Positions 45,915-55,927 of a stretch of DNA of 64,000 nucleotides are shown here, piece by piece. The first letter of the stretch is position 1; every line of letters begins with the position of its first letter. The DNA comes from Larkinella rosea (lineage in GTDB: Bacteria; Bacteroidota; Bacteroidia; Cytophagales; Spirosomataceae): contig NZ_RQJO01000007.1 of NCBI RefSeq assembly GCF_003858635.1, positions 683,941-747,940 of the forward strand, read 5' to 3'. Under the pieces are notes generated by a model, which was given only the letters and a program-made list of their open reading frames with translations, did not search any database and was not told the DNA's origin. Made by a program: the position numbers and the translations under genes.

Positions 45915-46107
45915 CTTTGCAAGACAAGAATTTTGGCGACAAATAAATGCATAAAGTAGGCTATTGGTGTTCATCTTTAAAATTGCAATAAGCCTTTTTC
46001 GACTTGTCATTCAAAAACGTATATTTACCACACCAACTAAACTTTATCGCTAATAGACGAAAAAAGACATTTCTGACAACATATAACTAGTGTTGAGCTA
46101 AGTTCCT

Positions 46108-46222
46108 GTCAATCGAAACCTGAGAAATTTCAATGCACGACGGGGAGCGAAGTTTCAACGCCTGCGGTTAGCGCGGGCGTTGCTTTGCTTTGTCGTGCAG
46201 GCTTCTCAGGGCCTCGATTGAC
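46108..46222. repeat. ~115-base GC-rich imperfect hairpin
   Basis: Outer arms GTCAATCGA/TCGATTGAC, then CCTGAGAA/TTCTCAGG, then TGCACGAC/GTCGTGCA, then an apical AACGCC/GGCGTT. All are nested in order, with small bulges, to give one long rod. It is much more GC-rich than the surrounding island DNA. Confidence 0.75.
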
Positions 46223-46274
46223 TAGCAGGTGACGTTCCGCGTTTTTCTTTTACTTTATATTTAACCGTAGCATA

Positions 46275-46883
46275 ATGAATAAATATTACTTTTTAGAGTC
46301 CATCTATAAAATTATCCATAAGGATTGTCGAAATAACTTTGCGCAAATAGCTATTCGATCAATAGTAATTTTGCTGCTTTCATTTTGCCATTTATCACTT
46401 TTGCCACTTTTTCAAAACGGAATCTATGCTAAGATGATTTATAGTGAATACTATAAAGATGCCTTATCTGGTGAAGAAGATCGTATTTCAACTTTAAAAG
46501 TTTGTCTGGACAACATTTTTGAAATTGAACCAATGAGCATGACCAATTTTGAAGCAGTTATGAAAGATCTGACTTATAGAAAGGAATTCTTCAGCAAAAT
46601 TGATAAAAATGCATATCGATTTGTTATCGGAAATGAAAACCGAATTAAAGGTATTCACACGGTTCAGAGGTATCCTCAAGGGATTTTTTATACTTGGAAA
46701 AGTTATGGAAATAAAACAAGGACGCTGGATGATTTATTAATGGAATTGAAGAAATATCGTATCGGTGAGCAATCTGGTGGTGTTTCATATAAATTTAATC
46801 GCAATGGAAAATTATATACTTTTATAATACGAAGTGAACCTGATTTTGAATCTTGTAATGTCCATATTCAGCCAACAAAATAA
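46275..46883 (+). CDS. Island protein of unknown function with one membrane segment
   Basis: A 202-residue AT-rich gene product. A hydrophobic stretch at about residues 27-45 (AIRSIVILLLSFCHLSLLPLF) suggests one membrane anchor. The rest is charged with no recognised motif. The stop is three bases before the next ATG, so the two genes form an operon. A long hairpin lies 50 bases upstream. Confidence 0.55.
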   Translation: MNKYYFLESIYKIIHKDCRNNFAQIAIRSIVILLLSFCHLSLLPLFQNGIYAKMIYSEYYKDALSGEEDRISTLKVCLDNIFEIEPMSMTNFEAVMKDLTYRKEFFSKIDKNAYRFVIGNENRIKGIHTVQRYPQGIFYTWKSYGNKTRTLDDLLMELKKYRIGEQSGGVSYKFNRNGKLYTFIIRSEPDFESCNVHIQPTK

Positions 46884-46886
46884 ACC

Positions 46887-47318
46887 ATGCGTCCACTTTT
46901 CTACCAAATAATTATTTTCATATTAATACTAATTATTTTGTCTATATTGATTTTTTATAATCTACCTGTATCTGAAAATAATGATACTATATCGTCCCAC
47001 CATTTCGTAATATTAACTGTCATTACTAAAGAAAAAGATATTTTAAATCCAGAGAATCCAGAAGGTACAAAGTTTCATCTTTCGCCTATTAAAGAAGTTA
47101 AAAGTGAGGAAGAGGAATACAAGTATCAAAACGAATATAAAAATATAACAATACATCAATTTGGCAAACAGGTGAAAGTTCTTGAAAGTAAGATATATAT
47201 ATTTAATACATATAAAGAAGCTAGTATAAAATCAGAAGAATTATACAGTATTGCACTTCAGCAAGAAAACCAGCAAGTGCAACCAGAAATATTGGAATAC
47301 CAAGAGGGGAATCATTGA
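46887..47318 (+). CDS. Small membrane-anchored protein of unknown function
   Basis: A 143-residue protein with an N-terminal membrane helix (about residues 6-27, QIIIFILILIILSILIFYNL) and a charged, Lys/Glu-rich remainder. No known domain. It follows the 202-residue gene after three bases, suggesting that both act together at the membrane. Confidence 0.55.
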   Translation: MRPLFYQIIIFILILIILSILIFYNLPVSENNDTISSHHFVILTVITKEKDILNPENPEGTKFHLSPIKEVKSEEEEYKYQNEYKNITIHQFGKQVKVLESKIYIFNTYKEASIKSEELYSIALQQENQQVQPEILEYQEGNH

Positions 47319-48060
47319 TTTTTTCAGAATTAATGCGTGTATATAGATAGCAGGTCGTAAATATAATTTTTTTATATATTATTAATTAAGTGACATCGAT
47401 TTAAATAATATAAATGATAGCATTTTCAATAATTAGTTACTTTATTCCTGTTGAAAAAAAACTATTGAATTAAATGTTTTGTATAGAATATAATGATAAA
47501 TCTGATTGACAAATTTAATTTCCCCAAATTGTGTATTACTCAAAATCAATTATTTTTTTTTCGAAACAATAATCAAAACTAAGTAATTAATTGATTATAA
47601 GTCGGTTGTCTACTTATAAGAAGTGTATGCGAATCAGAATTAGTCTATAGACATGAAAAGGATAACCAGTCTTAACTCCACCCCACCTATCTGGTTGAAT
47701 CGGCATATCCACCGGTACTTTAGTCGGGAATCAAACTAGTATGGTATTCTGGGTAGGTAGAGAACTGAAAATCGATAGACTATTTTCATTTTGCAAGTTT
47801 GTACAGTTTGCAACTTTGCAAAATCAAAGTGAACAACTCATTTTTGTAATTTCAGGCTTAACTCTTTAGTAAGTATCTGTTCGAAGCTTTATTGTATTTC
47901 TTTCTCATTATTTCGATTCTTTAATTTGAGTGTCCAAAATTTCCTGATTTTTATAGCAAAATGGCTATTTTTTTTTTAGGAAAGGAGTCGTCAATAAAAT
48001 TTATGGCGTTATACTAATGGTCGTTTGTATAACGCCATATAATACTGAAGTGCTTATTTT
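47319..48060. other. AT-rich gap of about 740 bases
   Basis: No protein-like reading frame. It holds the words TTCTGGGTAGGTAGAG (reverse complement of a word near 56402) and GTTTGCAACTTTGCA (similar to a word near 53015), plus the terminator at 48002-48039. Confidence 0.5.
48002..48039 (-). terminator. Terminator of the T9SS FG-GAP gene
   Basis: A perfect 13-bp stem (TATGGCGTTATAC/GTATAACGCCATA), 12-base loop, 22 bases after the stop, followed on the minus strand by AT-rich sequence. Confidence 0.65.
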
Positions 48061-51000
48061 CTAATGTCTTAGTAGAATTTTTTTCGTGCCTTTGCCTTGA
48101 TTGGTATCTATCTGAATTAGATAAATAGCATTGATCTTATGATAACCCAACAGAAGTTTATACTTATTGTTGTTAAGTTGATTATAGTCAACTTCAACAA
48201 TTCGTCCCGCCATGTCTATTACAGATAGGTTCTTAACACGAACACCAGATGGCAGTTCCATTATCAAATCGCCATCAGATGGATTTGGATACAACACCAT
48301 TTGCTCGCTCAATGTGCGCTCAACAGAGAGAATCTTTCTAATAGTTGTTCTAGAATCAAATAGCGCTGGAATCTGCTCTATATTACTTACACTATCAACA
48401 GCCACAGAATAAAACTGATAAGTTGAATCCACTTGGCCCTTAAACATTATATCCGTTGCAGTGGTATTGAAAATTAATTCTTGGTATGGCCTTCCATTAA
48501 TTGAGTAATAAACATTATAGTTACGAATTCCAGATTCACCGTCATTACCTTTCCATTTAACAGTAAATGTTGTCTCTGTCGTCACGTCGGGCAACGCATC
48601 CACCTTACTATCTGGGGCCTTTACATCTATAGTATTAGTCCAGATGGGTGTTGGAATTACTTGATTATTGTCGAAATAAATAAACGCCCGATTGTAGATC
48701 GCTGTTTTGTTTGGCAAATTCTTCTTAACATTAACTGTATAAAAAATACTACCCTCGCCTTCTGGTGCCTTTTTATTCGGCGGCAGAAAACCAAGAACTG
48801 GGTCATTAGTTAACATTCTGGTTACCGGATCTAGCGAAGTAAAAATCGTCTCTAAAATCCCTGTAGTTTCATTTAAAGTAGCTTGTATACGAAGTATTAG
48901 ATTCAATTTTGGCCGCAAATCAATCTCTTCAACACGGCTCCTCTGACCTGGTGGAATATAAATATACCTGTCGCCGAAATGGAAATAATTAAGCTGAAAT
49001 GTTGACAAATCATATTTGGTTCGGTCAAGTGTGTCAAGCAATCGAACAATCTGAGCAGATGCTGAAGCAGTGGCTTGATTTTCAAAACGAATGGCGTACT
49101 GAGCAGGCTCCTTTCCAGTTATATAATGTAGAGCATTAATTCCGACGCCAATTTTGTCATTGGGATCACAAGAATTCACAGTCCTGCTGCTACCTCTCTC
49201 ACCCTTCTTAGGATTGGGGACCATAGTCTCACGGCATTCATCCATTAATCTTTGGGTTTTGTCCCATAATTCCATTAGATCAAAAAGTATGCTACCTACT
49301 TTCAATGGAATTTTTGCTAGTAAAATAGGAGGAAACAGAATACCACTAGTAGTCGCTGCATCTAGGCAAGCTATAGCAGTTTGAGTAGCATCCATTCCTA
49401 CATCATAAGGTTTAGATGGAAGTCGGTAACCAGAAGCAGGATTCCCGTAAGCCGTAGTATAATACGATTTTTCAAAAGCATCTTTCATATTGACTTCCCA
49501 TGTACATGACATAATCCCGCTAAGGTCAAAGTTCAGCCCAGCACCAATCAACGCTTCCAAGCCAAGCTTTTTCAATTCAACTAGACATTCTTGTGCGCTG
49601 GGCTTCATGGGGGAAGAAAAAAGTGGTGGATTAATCCAAATATAATGATCAATATCACCTCCTGAAGATGTAACTTTAATTGGGATACTTCCAATTGATT
49701 TTGCTTCAATTAAGGGTATAGCCAGATAAAATAATTTTCCTTTAAAGGGCTTACCCAACAGGGTGTCTATTGGCGCGTAAAAAGTGGTGTCTACAGTACC
49801 ATAAGCATGCTGCAATTTTTCAATAAACTCAATTTTTGCATTACTCGATACAACTAACCATACTTGAACGACCAATGCATCTGTATTTCCTCTATTGCCG
49901 TATGTTATATTGAATGTTGTTGGAGTACCTGATCTAACAAGGTTAGGGCCAATAACAGTTGCCCAAATATCAGCAGCGACAAATTCTTCCACTGTGAAAC
50001 CTTTAACTAAAGTGAATATTTCATTATCTGAACTTATTACTACGTCATATTTACCAATCTGACGATTACGTAAATTGAGAGCAACCTTCATCTGAAAATC
50101 TGCTGGAAACCAAATCATCGAATCCGGCACTGTAATTTCTGATAAATCCGTGCCAACTAATTTAACTTTCATTCCCTTTCGTATTTGATTACCGTAGAAG
50201 TTAACAGTAACTGTTCCACCGTTTCCACCAGAATTAGGAAAGCATTGTATTGTTTTCGGAAAATTCACAATCGCAATGATATTACGGTTTTCAGAATCAA
50301 TACCAATCAAATCCATTTTACCATCATTATTTACATCGAAGGAAGCTAAACTGTGAGTTGATACATTAATAATTGAGGCTGTTGTATAAAAACCACCACT
50401 ACCATTTCCTCTATATATTTTTAAAGGTGATTTAGGGTTAGAAGGTGATCTTTCACTTAAATAAGAGCCAAATGCCAAATCAATATTGCCATCCAAATCA
50501 AAGTCTTCACATATCGTGCTTTCCCACCTTACTATGAGATCCTCTATTGGTGAGATTATTTCCGTACTAAGTTTAAACTTTCCCGCTCCAGTGTTTTTCA
50601 AAACAGAGCAAACATTTATGTAGTCTGGCGTGGATTTATAGTACGTAACTATTAACTCATCTACTCCGTCTTTATCAATGTCAGAATTCGTAATATGACC
50701 TACATTGGTCGCAAATGAGTAAGTAGAATCTACTTTATAACTCCCGGTACTATCGCCAATAAGAATAGAAAACCTGTTTTTATTAATTAGATCAGGAGTA
50801 ACAACAATATCTTTATACCCATCTTTGTTAATATCACTTACAACTAAAACTTCGCCCGCAAACGGGTTATTAGTGATAGTTGGCATAGAAAAGTTACCTG
50901 ATCCATCACCGATAAAAGAGCTAATTCTATTTTCTAAACTGCTTCCAATAATTAAATCTATCTTTTTGTCATTATTTAAATCTTTTGCAATCATATTCAT

Positions 51001-51456
51001 TGTCGCTACCCATCCTATATCATATGATTTAATGCTAATTCTCTTTTTTATGAAATTTATATTTCCATCACCTAGTAAAATAATTAAACTGTCTGGACTG
51101 GCAGAATTGCCAGTCCAGTTTGTAAAATAGGCAATATCAGCCCTGGAATCATTATTAAAATCAGCACATACTAAATTCCTTGGCGCCTTTGATCCGGATA
51201 ATGAAAGTGATCTGTCATAAACAAAATCGCCTGCCCCTTTTCCTAGATAAAAATCAATGAAAGTGCTTTCCCCTCGTTTGACTACCATATCCAGAATACC
51301 ATCACCATTAAAGTCAGCATTTTTAAAATTATAATCGCTACCAGTACCAATTATTGGCTTTTCAATGGGAGAAGTTACTGGAGTCAAAAAGTTTATTTGC
51401 GCAAATCCTTCAATTGTACAATGCAAGGCACAAATAAATAATAATAATTGTCTCAT
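48061..51456 (-). CDS. Large FG-GAP repeat protein with type IX secretion C-terminus
   Basis: A 1131-residue secreted protein (start 51456, signal MRQLLLFICALHCTIEGFAQ). The first ~400 residues carry FG-GAP/VCBS calcium loops (DFNGDGILDM, DFNNDSRADI, DLNNDKKIDL, DINKDGYKDI, DFDLDGNIDL, DVNNDGKMDL). An Ig-like segment follows, then a DPNDK-containing domain, a fibronectin-like module (TFTVKWKGNDGESGIRNY) and a T9SS type A sorting signal (MVLYPNPSDGDLIMELPSG...). It should be displayed on the cell surface through the Por machinery. The substrate is unknown, with adhesion likely. It is far more AT-rich than core genes. Confidence 0.82.
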   Translation of the reverse strand: MRQLLLFICALHCTIEGFAQINFLTPVTSPIEKPIIGTGSDYNFKNADFNGDGILDMVVKRGESTFIDFYLGKGAGDFVYDRSLSLSGSKAPRNLVCADFNNDSRADIAYFTNWTGNSASPDSLIILLGDGNINFIKKRISIKSYDIGWVATMNMIAKDLNNDKKIDLIIGSSLENRISSFIGDGSGNFSMPTITNNPFAGEVLVVSDINKDGYKDIVVTPDLINKNRFSILIGDSTGSYKVDSTYSFATNVGHITNSDIDKDGVDELIVTYYKSTPDYINVCSVLKNTGAGKFKLSTEIISPIEDLIVRWESTICEDFDLDGNIDLAFGSYLSERSPSNPKSPLKIYRGNGSGGFYTTASIINVSTHSLASFDVNNDGKMDLIGIDSENRNIIAIVNFPKTIQCFPNSGGNGGTVTVNFYGNQIRKGMKVKLVGTDLSEITVPDSMIWFPADFQMKVALNLRNRQIGKYDVVISSDNEIFTLVKGFTVEEFVAADIWATVIGPNLVRSGTPTTFNITYGNRGNTDALVVQVWLVVSSNAKIEFIEKLQHAYGTVDTTFYAPIDTLLGKPFKGKLFYLAIPLIEAKSIGSIPIKVTSSGGDIDHYIWINPPLFSSPMKPSAQECLVELKKLGLEALIGAGLNFDLSGIMSCTWEVNMKDAFEKSYYTTAYGNPASGYRLPSKPYDVGMDATQTAIACLDAATTSGILFPPILLAKIPLKVGSILFDLMELWDKTQRLMDECRETMVPNPKKGERGSSRTVNSCDPNDKIGVGINALHYITGKEPAQYAIRFENQATASASAQIVRLLDTLDRTKYDLSTFQLNYFHFGDRYIYIPPGQRSRVEEIDLRPKLNLILRIQATLNETTGILETIFTSLDPVTRMLTNDPVLGFLPPNKKAPEGEGSIFYTVNVKKNLPNKTAIYNRAFIYFDNNQVIPTPIWTNTIDVKAPDSKVDALPDVTTETTFTVKWKGNDGESGIRNYNVYYSINGRPYQELIFNTTATDIMFKGQVDSTYQFYSVAVDSVSNIEQIPALFDSRTTIRKILSVERTLSEQMVLYPNPSDGDLIMELPSGVRVKNLSVIDMAGRIVEVDYNQLNNNKYKLLLGYHKINAIYLIQIDTNQGKGTKKILLRH

Positions 51457-51824
51457 TTTTTTATTTAGTAAGGAACTCAATTTTGATGTTACAAATATCT
51501 CGTGTCTCATTAAAATGACTTATTTCTACATATTTTTGTTCATAATTGGTGTCGTTGATGATATGGTGGAAATATTCACTCAGGGTGAATTTTTACCACT
51601 TTATTTTCTTTGAAAAGAAGCTGCTAGGACATACTTAGTAGAATGCAATTAAAAATCTTGAACTATCAACCAAATTCGACTTTACTTATTTCTTGTAACT
51701 AAATTTAGCCAACAATAAGAATAATGAGAGCATAAAACATTTAAGAAAAAACTTCTTAAATAAAGAGTTATTTAAAAACGTGAAAGGCAGTCAAGACTAA
51801 TTCAACAATAAGTTATTTTGATTA
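51457..51824. other. Gap of about 370 bases
   Basis: AT-rich, with no convincing gene or repeat. It holds the upstream region of the T9SS gene and the end of the recombinase remnant. Confidence 0.4.
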
Positions 51825-52486
51825 TCATAAATTATTGATTACCCGTTGTACAGTTTTCCTACGAAATATCTTATCAGTAGAAATACGGAAACCATTTTTA
51901 TTAAGCTGTTCTGCAATTTGAGCAAGGCTTATATTACTTTTTCTGAACTCTGCAATAAAAGCAGTAGACCTCAAATTATTTTGGTTCTCTTTAGCCTTCT
52001 CTCTTCTCGCGGCAGCCCCGGCAATTCGGCCTGCATCTGTTTAATTTGATAATTTACCAAGCTTTTCACCTTGTTTCTTCTTGGTTTGCAATGCCTGCTT
52101 GGTACGGATACTAATAAGTTCTCTTTCCCGTTGAGCAATCCCAGCGTAAATAGAAAGTGTTAAAGCATCTGTTGTTGGCAGATCACAGCTTTTAAAAAGG
52201 GAACCAAGTTGTTTCTGCATTCTAAAAAAATGTTCTACATCCCGGCTCAATCGATCAAGTTTGGCCACTGTCAGAGTATACTTCTTGGCTTGGGCGTATT
52301 GGATAGCTTCCCTCAGAATTGGTCGGTCTTCAATATCCTTGCCGCTTTCAGTTTCAATGAATACTTTGTTAATCTCAGCCGGATCGATCTAAGCGTAGTG
52401 TTCAATAATTGCTTTTTGGGCATCAAAGAAAGGCCACTACGTTCTTGCCCTTTCGTGCTTACCCGGAAATAGGCTACATACTTCAT
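51825..52486 (-). pseudogene. Decayed serine recombinase (resolvase family)
   Basis: Starting at 52486 the frames read MKYVAYFRVSTKGQERSGLSL, then a one-base loss near 52425, then DAQKAIIEHYA, a TAG at 52389-52391, a long open stretch with TVAKLDRLSRDVEHF and SIYAGIAQRERELISIRTKQAL, a TAA at 52041-52043, and finally TDAGRIAGAAARREKAKEN and an HTH-like tail ending RKTVQRVINNL. Ser in YFRVST is the nucleophile position, and the R-x-x-R core is recognisable. With one frameshift and two stops it is non-functional. Confidence 0.85.
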
Positions 52487-53241
52487 ACGAGCAATATATT
52501 ACGAAAGTGACAAAGCTGCAATGGTCGTTCCAGATTTGTAACACCCACTTTGTTTCATCTTGGGAAAGGAAGAATTGACAAATGAAACAATTGTCATTTA
52601 AATTCTTCTATATCTATTCTTGCTCGCACAATAATTCACTTTTTCAGAAATTTACTTCCTTTGCCTACCCCAAAACATACTTAGAATCAATTACTTTATC
52701 CTGAAAGGATACTTGAAAATGATTATTTACCTAAAAGTGAGTATTGAGTATAATTAAAATGAAGTATTTTTCATTTTAATCAATTTGTTCAAAAAGGTAA
52801 AGGTAGTCATTGAATAGCCTCTATTGGCAAATCGCCCTTATCCTATCCAAGAACTCTGAAACCTATCCGATAAAATTGGTTTAAAATCGAAAGAATTTTT
52901 GGTAAACGTAATTCATACTTGCTTGAACCAATCGTACCCGCACGAGGAGAACGAATTGGTAGAGCTGCTAGAGAATATTAAAAATCTCCACATCGTGCTT
53001 TTTGTAGGTTTGCAAAGTTTGCAACCTTGCAGATAATTTGATTATACCTACCACATATGAACATTGAGAATCGCCTCCTTTCATGAATAAAACATTTTAA
53101 ATCGAATGTCGAGTTTACTATTTGAAGTTAAGGTGTAAAATTCACAACTAAAATAATAAGGGTAATTCAGACTAAAAACGGGAAATTTCCCATTGATTAC
53201 TTAAACTGATACTACTTAATTAGGTCTTTAATTTATATCCT
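52487..53241. other. Non-coding gap with repeat copy 1
   Basis: About 755 AT-rich bases with no convincing gene. It holds repeat copy 1 (52708-52767), the word AATCGTACCCGCACGAG near 52930, and TTTGCAAAGTTTGCAACC near 53013. Confidence 0.5.
52708..52767. repeat. Island intergenic repeat, copy 1
   Basis: The core ACTTGAAAATGATTATTTAC, then CTAAAAGTGAGTA, is shared with copy 2 at 56454-56513, with two substitutions over about 35 bases and weaker similarity on both sides. Confidence 0.65.
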
Positions 53242-54720
53242 ATGATAAAGCTATTTACCATTGGCGATAGTATTAGTCAAGGTTTTATGTCCGGGGCAGC
53301 TGCCCGAACCGATTTGGCCTATTCAACTCTAATTGCTAAAGTTTTAAAAAGCAAAGATTATCAAATTCCTAAATGGGAAAAAAGCGGACTCCCGGTTAAT
53401 TTGGAGGAATTGTTTCGAAAACTTGAAGAAACCTTTGGTTCAGAAATCAATACGGTTGAATGGACGCTTGCCCTGGCGATTACTATCCCCAGATTTATTG
53501 ACGAGATTGAAGATTATTATGAACGCGGAGCTGGAGCTGCTAACAAACCGTATCCAGAGCCATTCGAGTTTTTTCATAATGTTGCTGTTCGAGGTTTTAC
53601 TGTCTCCGATGCTTAGTTAATAACAGCTAAATATTGTCAAGACCTCATTAATTCAGCTATCAAAGGCGATGGCATCTATAGTATGCCCAACGAATCACTT
53701 GCTCGCACGGCGTTGAAGGTGTTAAACCCTTTACTCAAAACATCTCATAAGGATAAATCACAAATCGATTGGCTTAAATATCACGCCCAAGGTGAAGGAG
53801 TCGAAAACGCAATTGTGTGGTTAGGAGCTAACAATGCATTGGGTACTATACTAGACCTTTCTATTCGTTACACCCCAGGAGATGGTACTACGGCCAATAT
53901 GCCTCGTGAAACGTTGTTGAAAAAAGGCTGGAACTTGTGGCACCCAACCGATTTTGAAGCTGACTATAAAAAACTACTCGATAAGATTGACGATGCAATA
54001 GCGGGCAAAACTACCAAGGTTTTCTTAGGTACAGTCCCACTTGTAAGTATTGCTCCATTAGCTAAAGGCGTCGGCGATACCTTTGATGTGCCCATAAAAA
54101 ATGACGACGGAATAGAATCCAACGTAACGTACTTCAAATATTACACCTATTTCCCTTTTGACGAGCAGTACGCATTTGAAACGGGCATCAACCTCAGTTT
54201 CACCCAGGTATTACACATTGATAATTGCATTCGAGAATATAATAAGATCATCAAGCGCCTGCAAGAGGAACGTAATCGGCTCTATCCAGATCGGTATTAT
54301 ATTGTTGATGTGTCAAACGTTCTTGATCAACTAGCCTTCAAACGCAATAACGGTGTTCCAAAATATATCTTTCCGGAATATTTTAACTTCAAATACCCAA
54401 CCATAAACACCAAATATTACCATGTTGATCAAGAGAAAAATTTGAAACAAGGTGGAGTATTTTCATTAGATGGTGTTCATCCTACAGCTATTGCTCACGG
54501 ATTAATCGCCTATGAGTTTTTAAAGGTAATGCAGCGGGTGAACGTGGCAGGAGCAAACCCTAATTTACTGGATTGGGATGCAATTTTTGCTTCGGACTCC
54601 CTCTACCGAAACCCAATCACTATTATGCAAGAAATTTACCAGAATACCCATTTAGCAGAATGGGTATTAAGGATTGCCAAACGATTGCATCATGAAGATA
54701 AAGAGAAGATCATAATATAA
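53242..54720 (+). pseudogene. SGNH/GDSL hydrolase gene split by an in-frame TAG
   Basis: One frame runs from ATG 53242 to the stop at 54720 (about 492 residues), broken only by TAG at 53614-53616 between GFTVSDA and LITAKYC. SGNH blocks are present on both sides: FTIGDSISQG (nucleophile Ser10), IVWLGANNALGT (block III) after the stop, and SLDGVHPTAIAHG (Asp/His block V) near the end. The enzyme would be a cytoplasmic-type esterase or lipase; no signal peptide is seen. Because the active site needs both halves, the product is inactive unless the TAG is read through. Confidence 0.78.
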
Positions 54721-55333
54721 AAAAGATTTCAGCCTTGACTATTCTTCTAACAAAGAAAGGATAAAAAATATAATTATGTAAATGTTATTTGTTCCCCAAA
54801 TATACGTGTAAAAAAGCTGGGCCAGTAATTGCATAACCCGAATTGTCTACTCTGCCTTGCACTACTCCCGCACCTTTCAATCCGAAAATATAGGTTAAGA
54901 AGGGTAGGTGAAAATTGAACGACTTTCGAATTAATCGTACCCGTACGAGTAGTCTGGAAAGGTACGATCATTACGAATTACTAAGTGAAGTCTTGATTTA
55001 TACAAGCTAAAATTAAAGATTTTGTATAATACGAGCTTTGGTATATATTGCACTAGCATGGTAAGTAAATCATGTTTCTTTACACAAAGGCGTTTATAAA
55101 AATTAAGTCAATAACCATTTACTTGCTACCGATTTCCTATCCATTGCATACTTTACTTCATAAAAATCACTTGATCTTCAGATGAAGCTATCTTGGTACT
55201 TATTCTACACATGATTAATAGATGAATAAAACATTTCATACTTTTATGTATTCTATATTTTGAGAAGGCTAAAATGGGATTCAGTTATTAAGGATAAGAT
55301 ATGTTTTAAATTAAATAATAATTATCTCTAGCT
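54721..55333. other. AT-rich gap of about 610 bases
   Basis: No convincing gene. It includes AATCGTACCCGTACGAG near 54933, a third copy of a word also found near 52930 and 56701. Confidence 0.45.
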
Positions 55334-55927
55334 ATGAATGAACCGAATATTCCTAAAAAAAATGCTAAACCTAAGAAACGTTCTACACTATTAAAGCAAC
55401 TGCTTCCATTAACACCTATACTCACGTTAATAATTGGCTTCTTTCTTAATTCAGGATATGAGCAGTTTAAAGCTATGCAAACTTCTGATGCTCAAGACAG
55501 AGCCAGAAAGCGCGAGTTTATAGATAGGCAATTATCTGAATTTTATTACCCCATACTGCATCATCTTCAAAAAGATGATGCAGTATGGTCGATGTGGAAC
55601 GATAATCAGTTCTCGGATAAAAACGGGAGGCTAGCTAAATATATTGAGCAAGAGGTGTTGCTACCTAATCATGAAAGTATTAGTAAGCTTCTAGAGACAA
55701 AATTCAATTTGGTCAGAAATAGTAGTGAAAATATTGATATAAATAGTCTTAACAATCAACTACTTCAGTATCAGCGACATATTGCTGTATACAGAGCTTT
55801 ACGAAAAACCAATGATAAGAGAAACACTACTGGCCTGCCAGGATGTAATTGTAGCTTTCCTAATCAATTAGAAAAGGAAATTAACAAAAGAATTGCATCT
55901 CTTGAATCTCAAAGAAAGTCTCTTTAA
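55334..55927 (+). CDS. Small membrane-anchored helical protein
   Basis: A 197-residue protein: basic N-terminus, one membrane helix (about residues 24-42, LLPLTPILTLIIGFFLNSG) and a helical cytoplasmic or periplasmic part starting RQLSEFYYPILHHLQKD. This LSEFYxP start resembles a widespread family of short anchored proteins of unknown role. A perfect 17-bp hairpin with a 4-base loop (55551-55588) lies inside the coding region at YPILHHLQKDDAVW. It stands alone. Confidence 0.65.
   Translation: MNEPNIPKKNAKPKKRSTLLKQLLPLTPILTLIIGFFLNSGYEQFKAMQTSDAQDRARKREFIDRQLSEFYYPILHHLQKDDAVWSMWNDNQFSDKNGRLAKYIEQEVLLPNHESISKLLETKFNLVRNSSENIDINSLNNQLLQYQRHIAVYRALRKTNDKRNTTGLPGCNCSFPNQLEKEINKRIASLESQRKSL
55551..55588. 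repeat. Perfect 17-bp intragenic hairpin
   Basis: Arms CCATACTGCATCATCTT (55551-55567) and AAGATGATGCAGTATGG (55572-55588) with loop CAAA lie within the membrane protein gene. Confidence 0.85.

Noticed and set aside
46108-46222. Integron attC site
   Set aside because: The hairpin is attC-sized, but I could not find the paired core sites (GTTRRRY and its complement) at the ends, and no integron integrase is present.
54774-54971. 65-codon minus-strand frame
   Set aside because: Short, without features, and covering the repeated AATCGTACC word, so it is probably noncoding.
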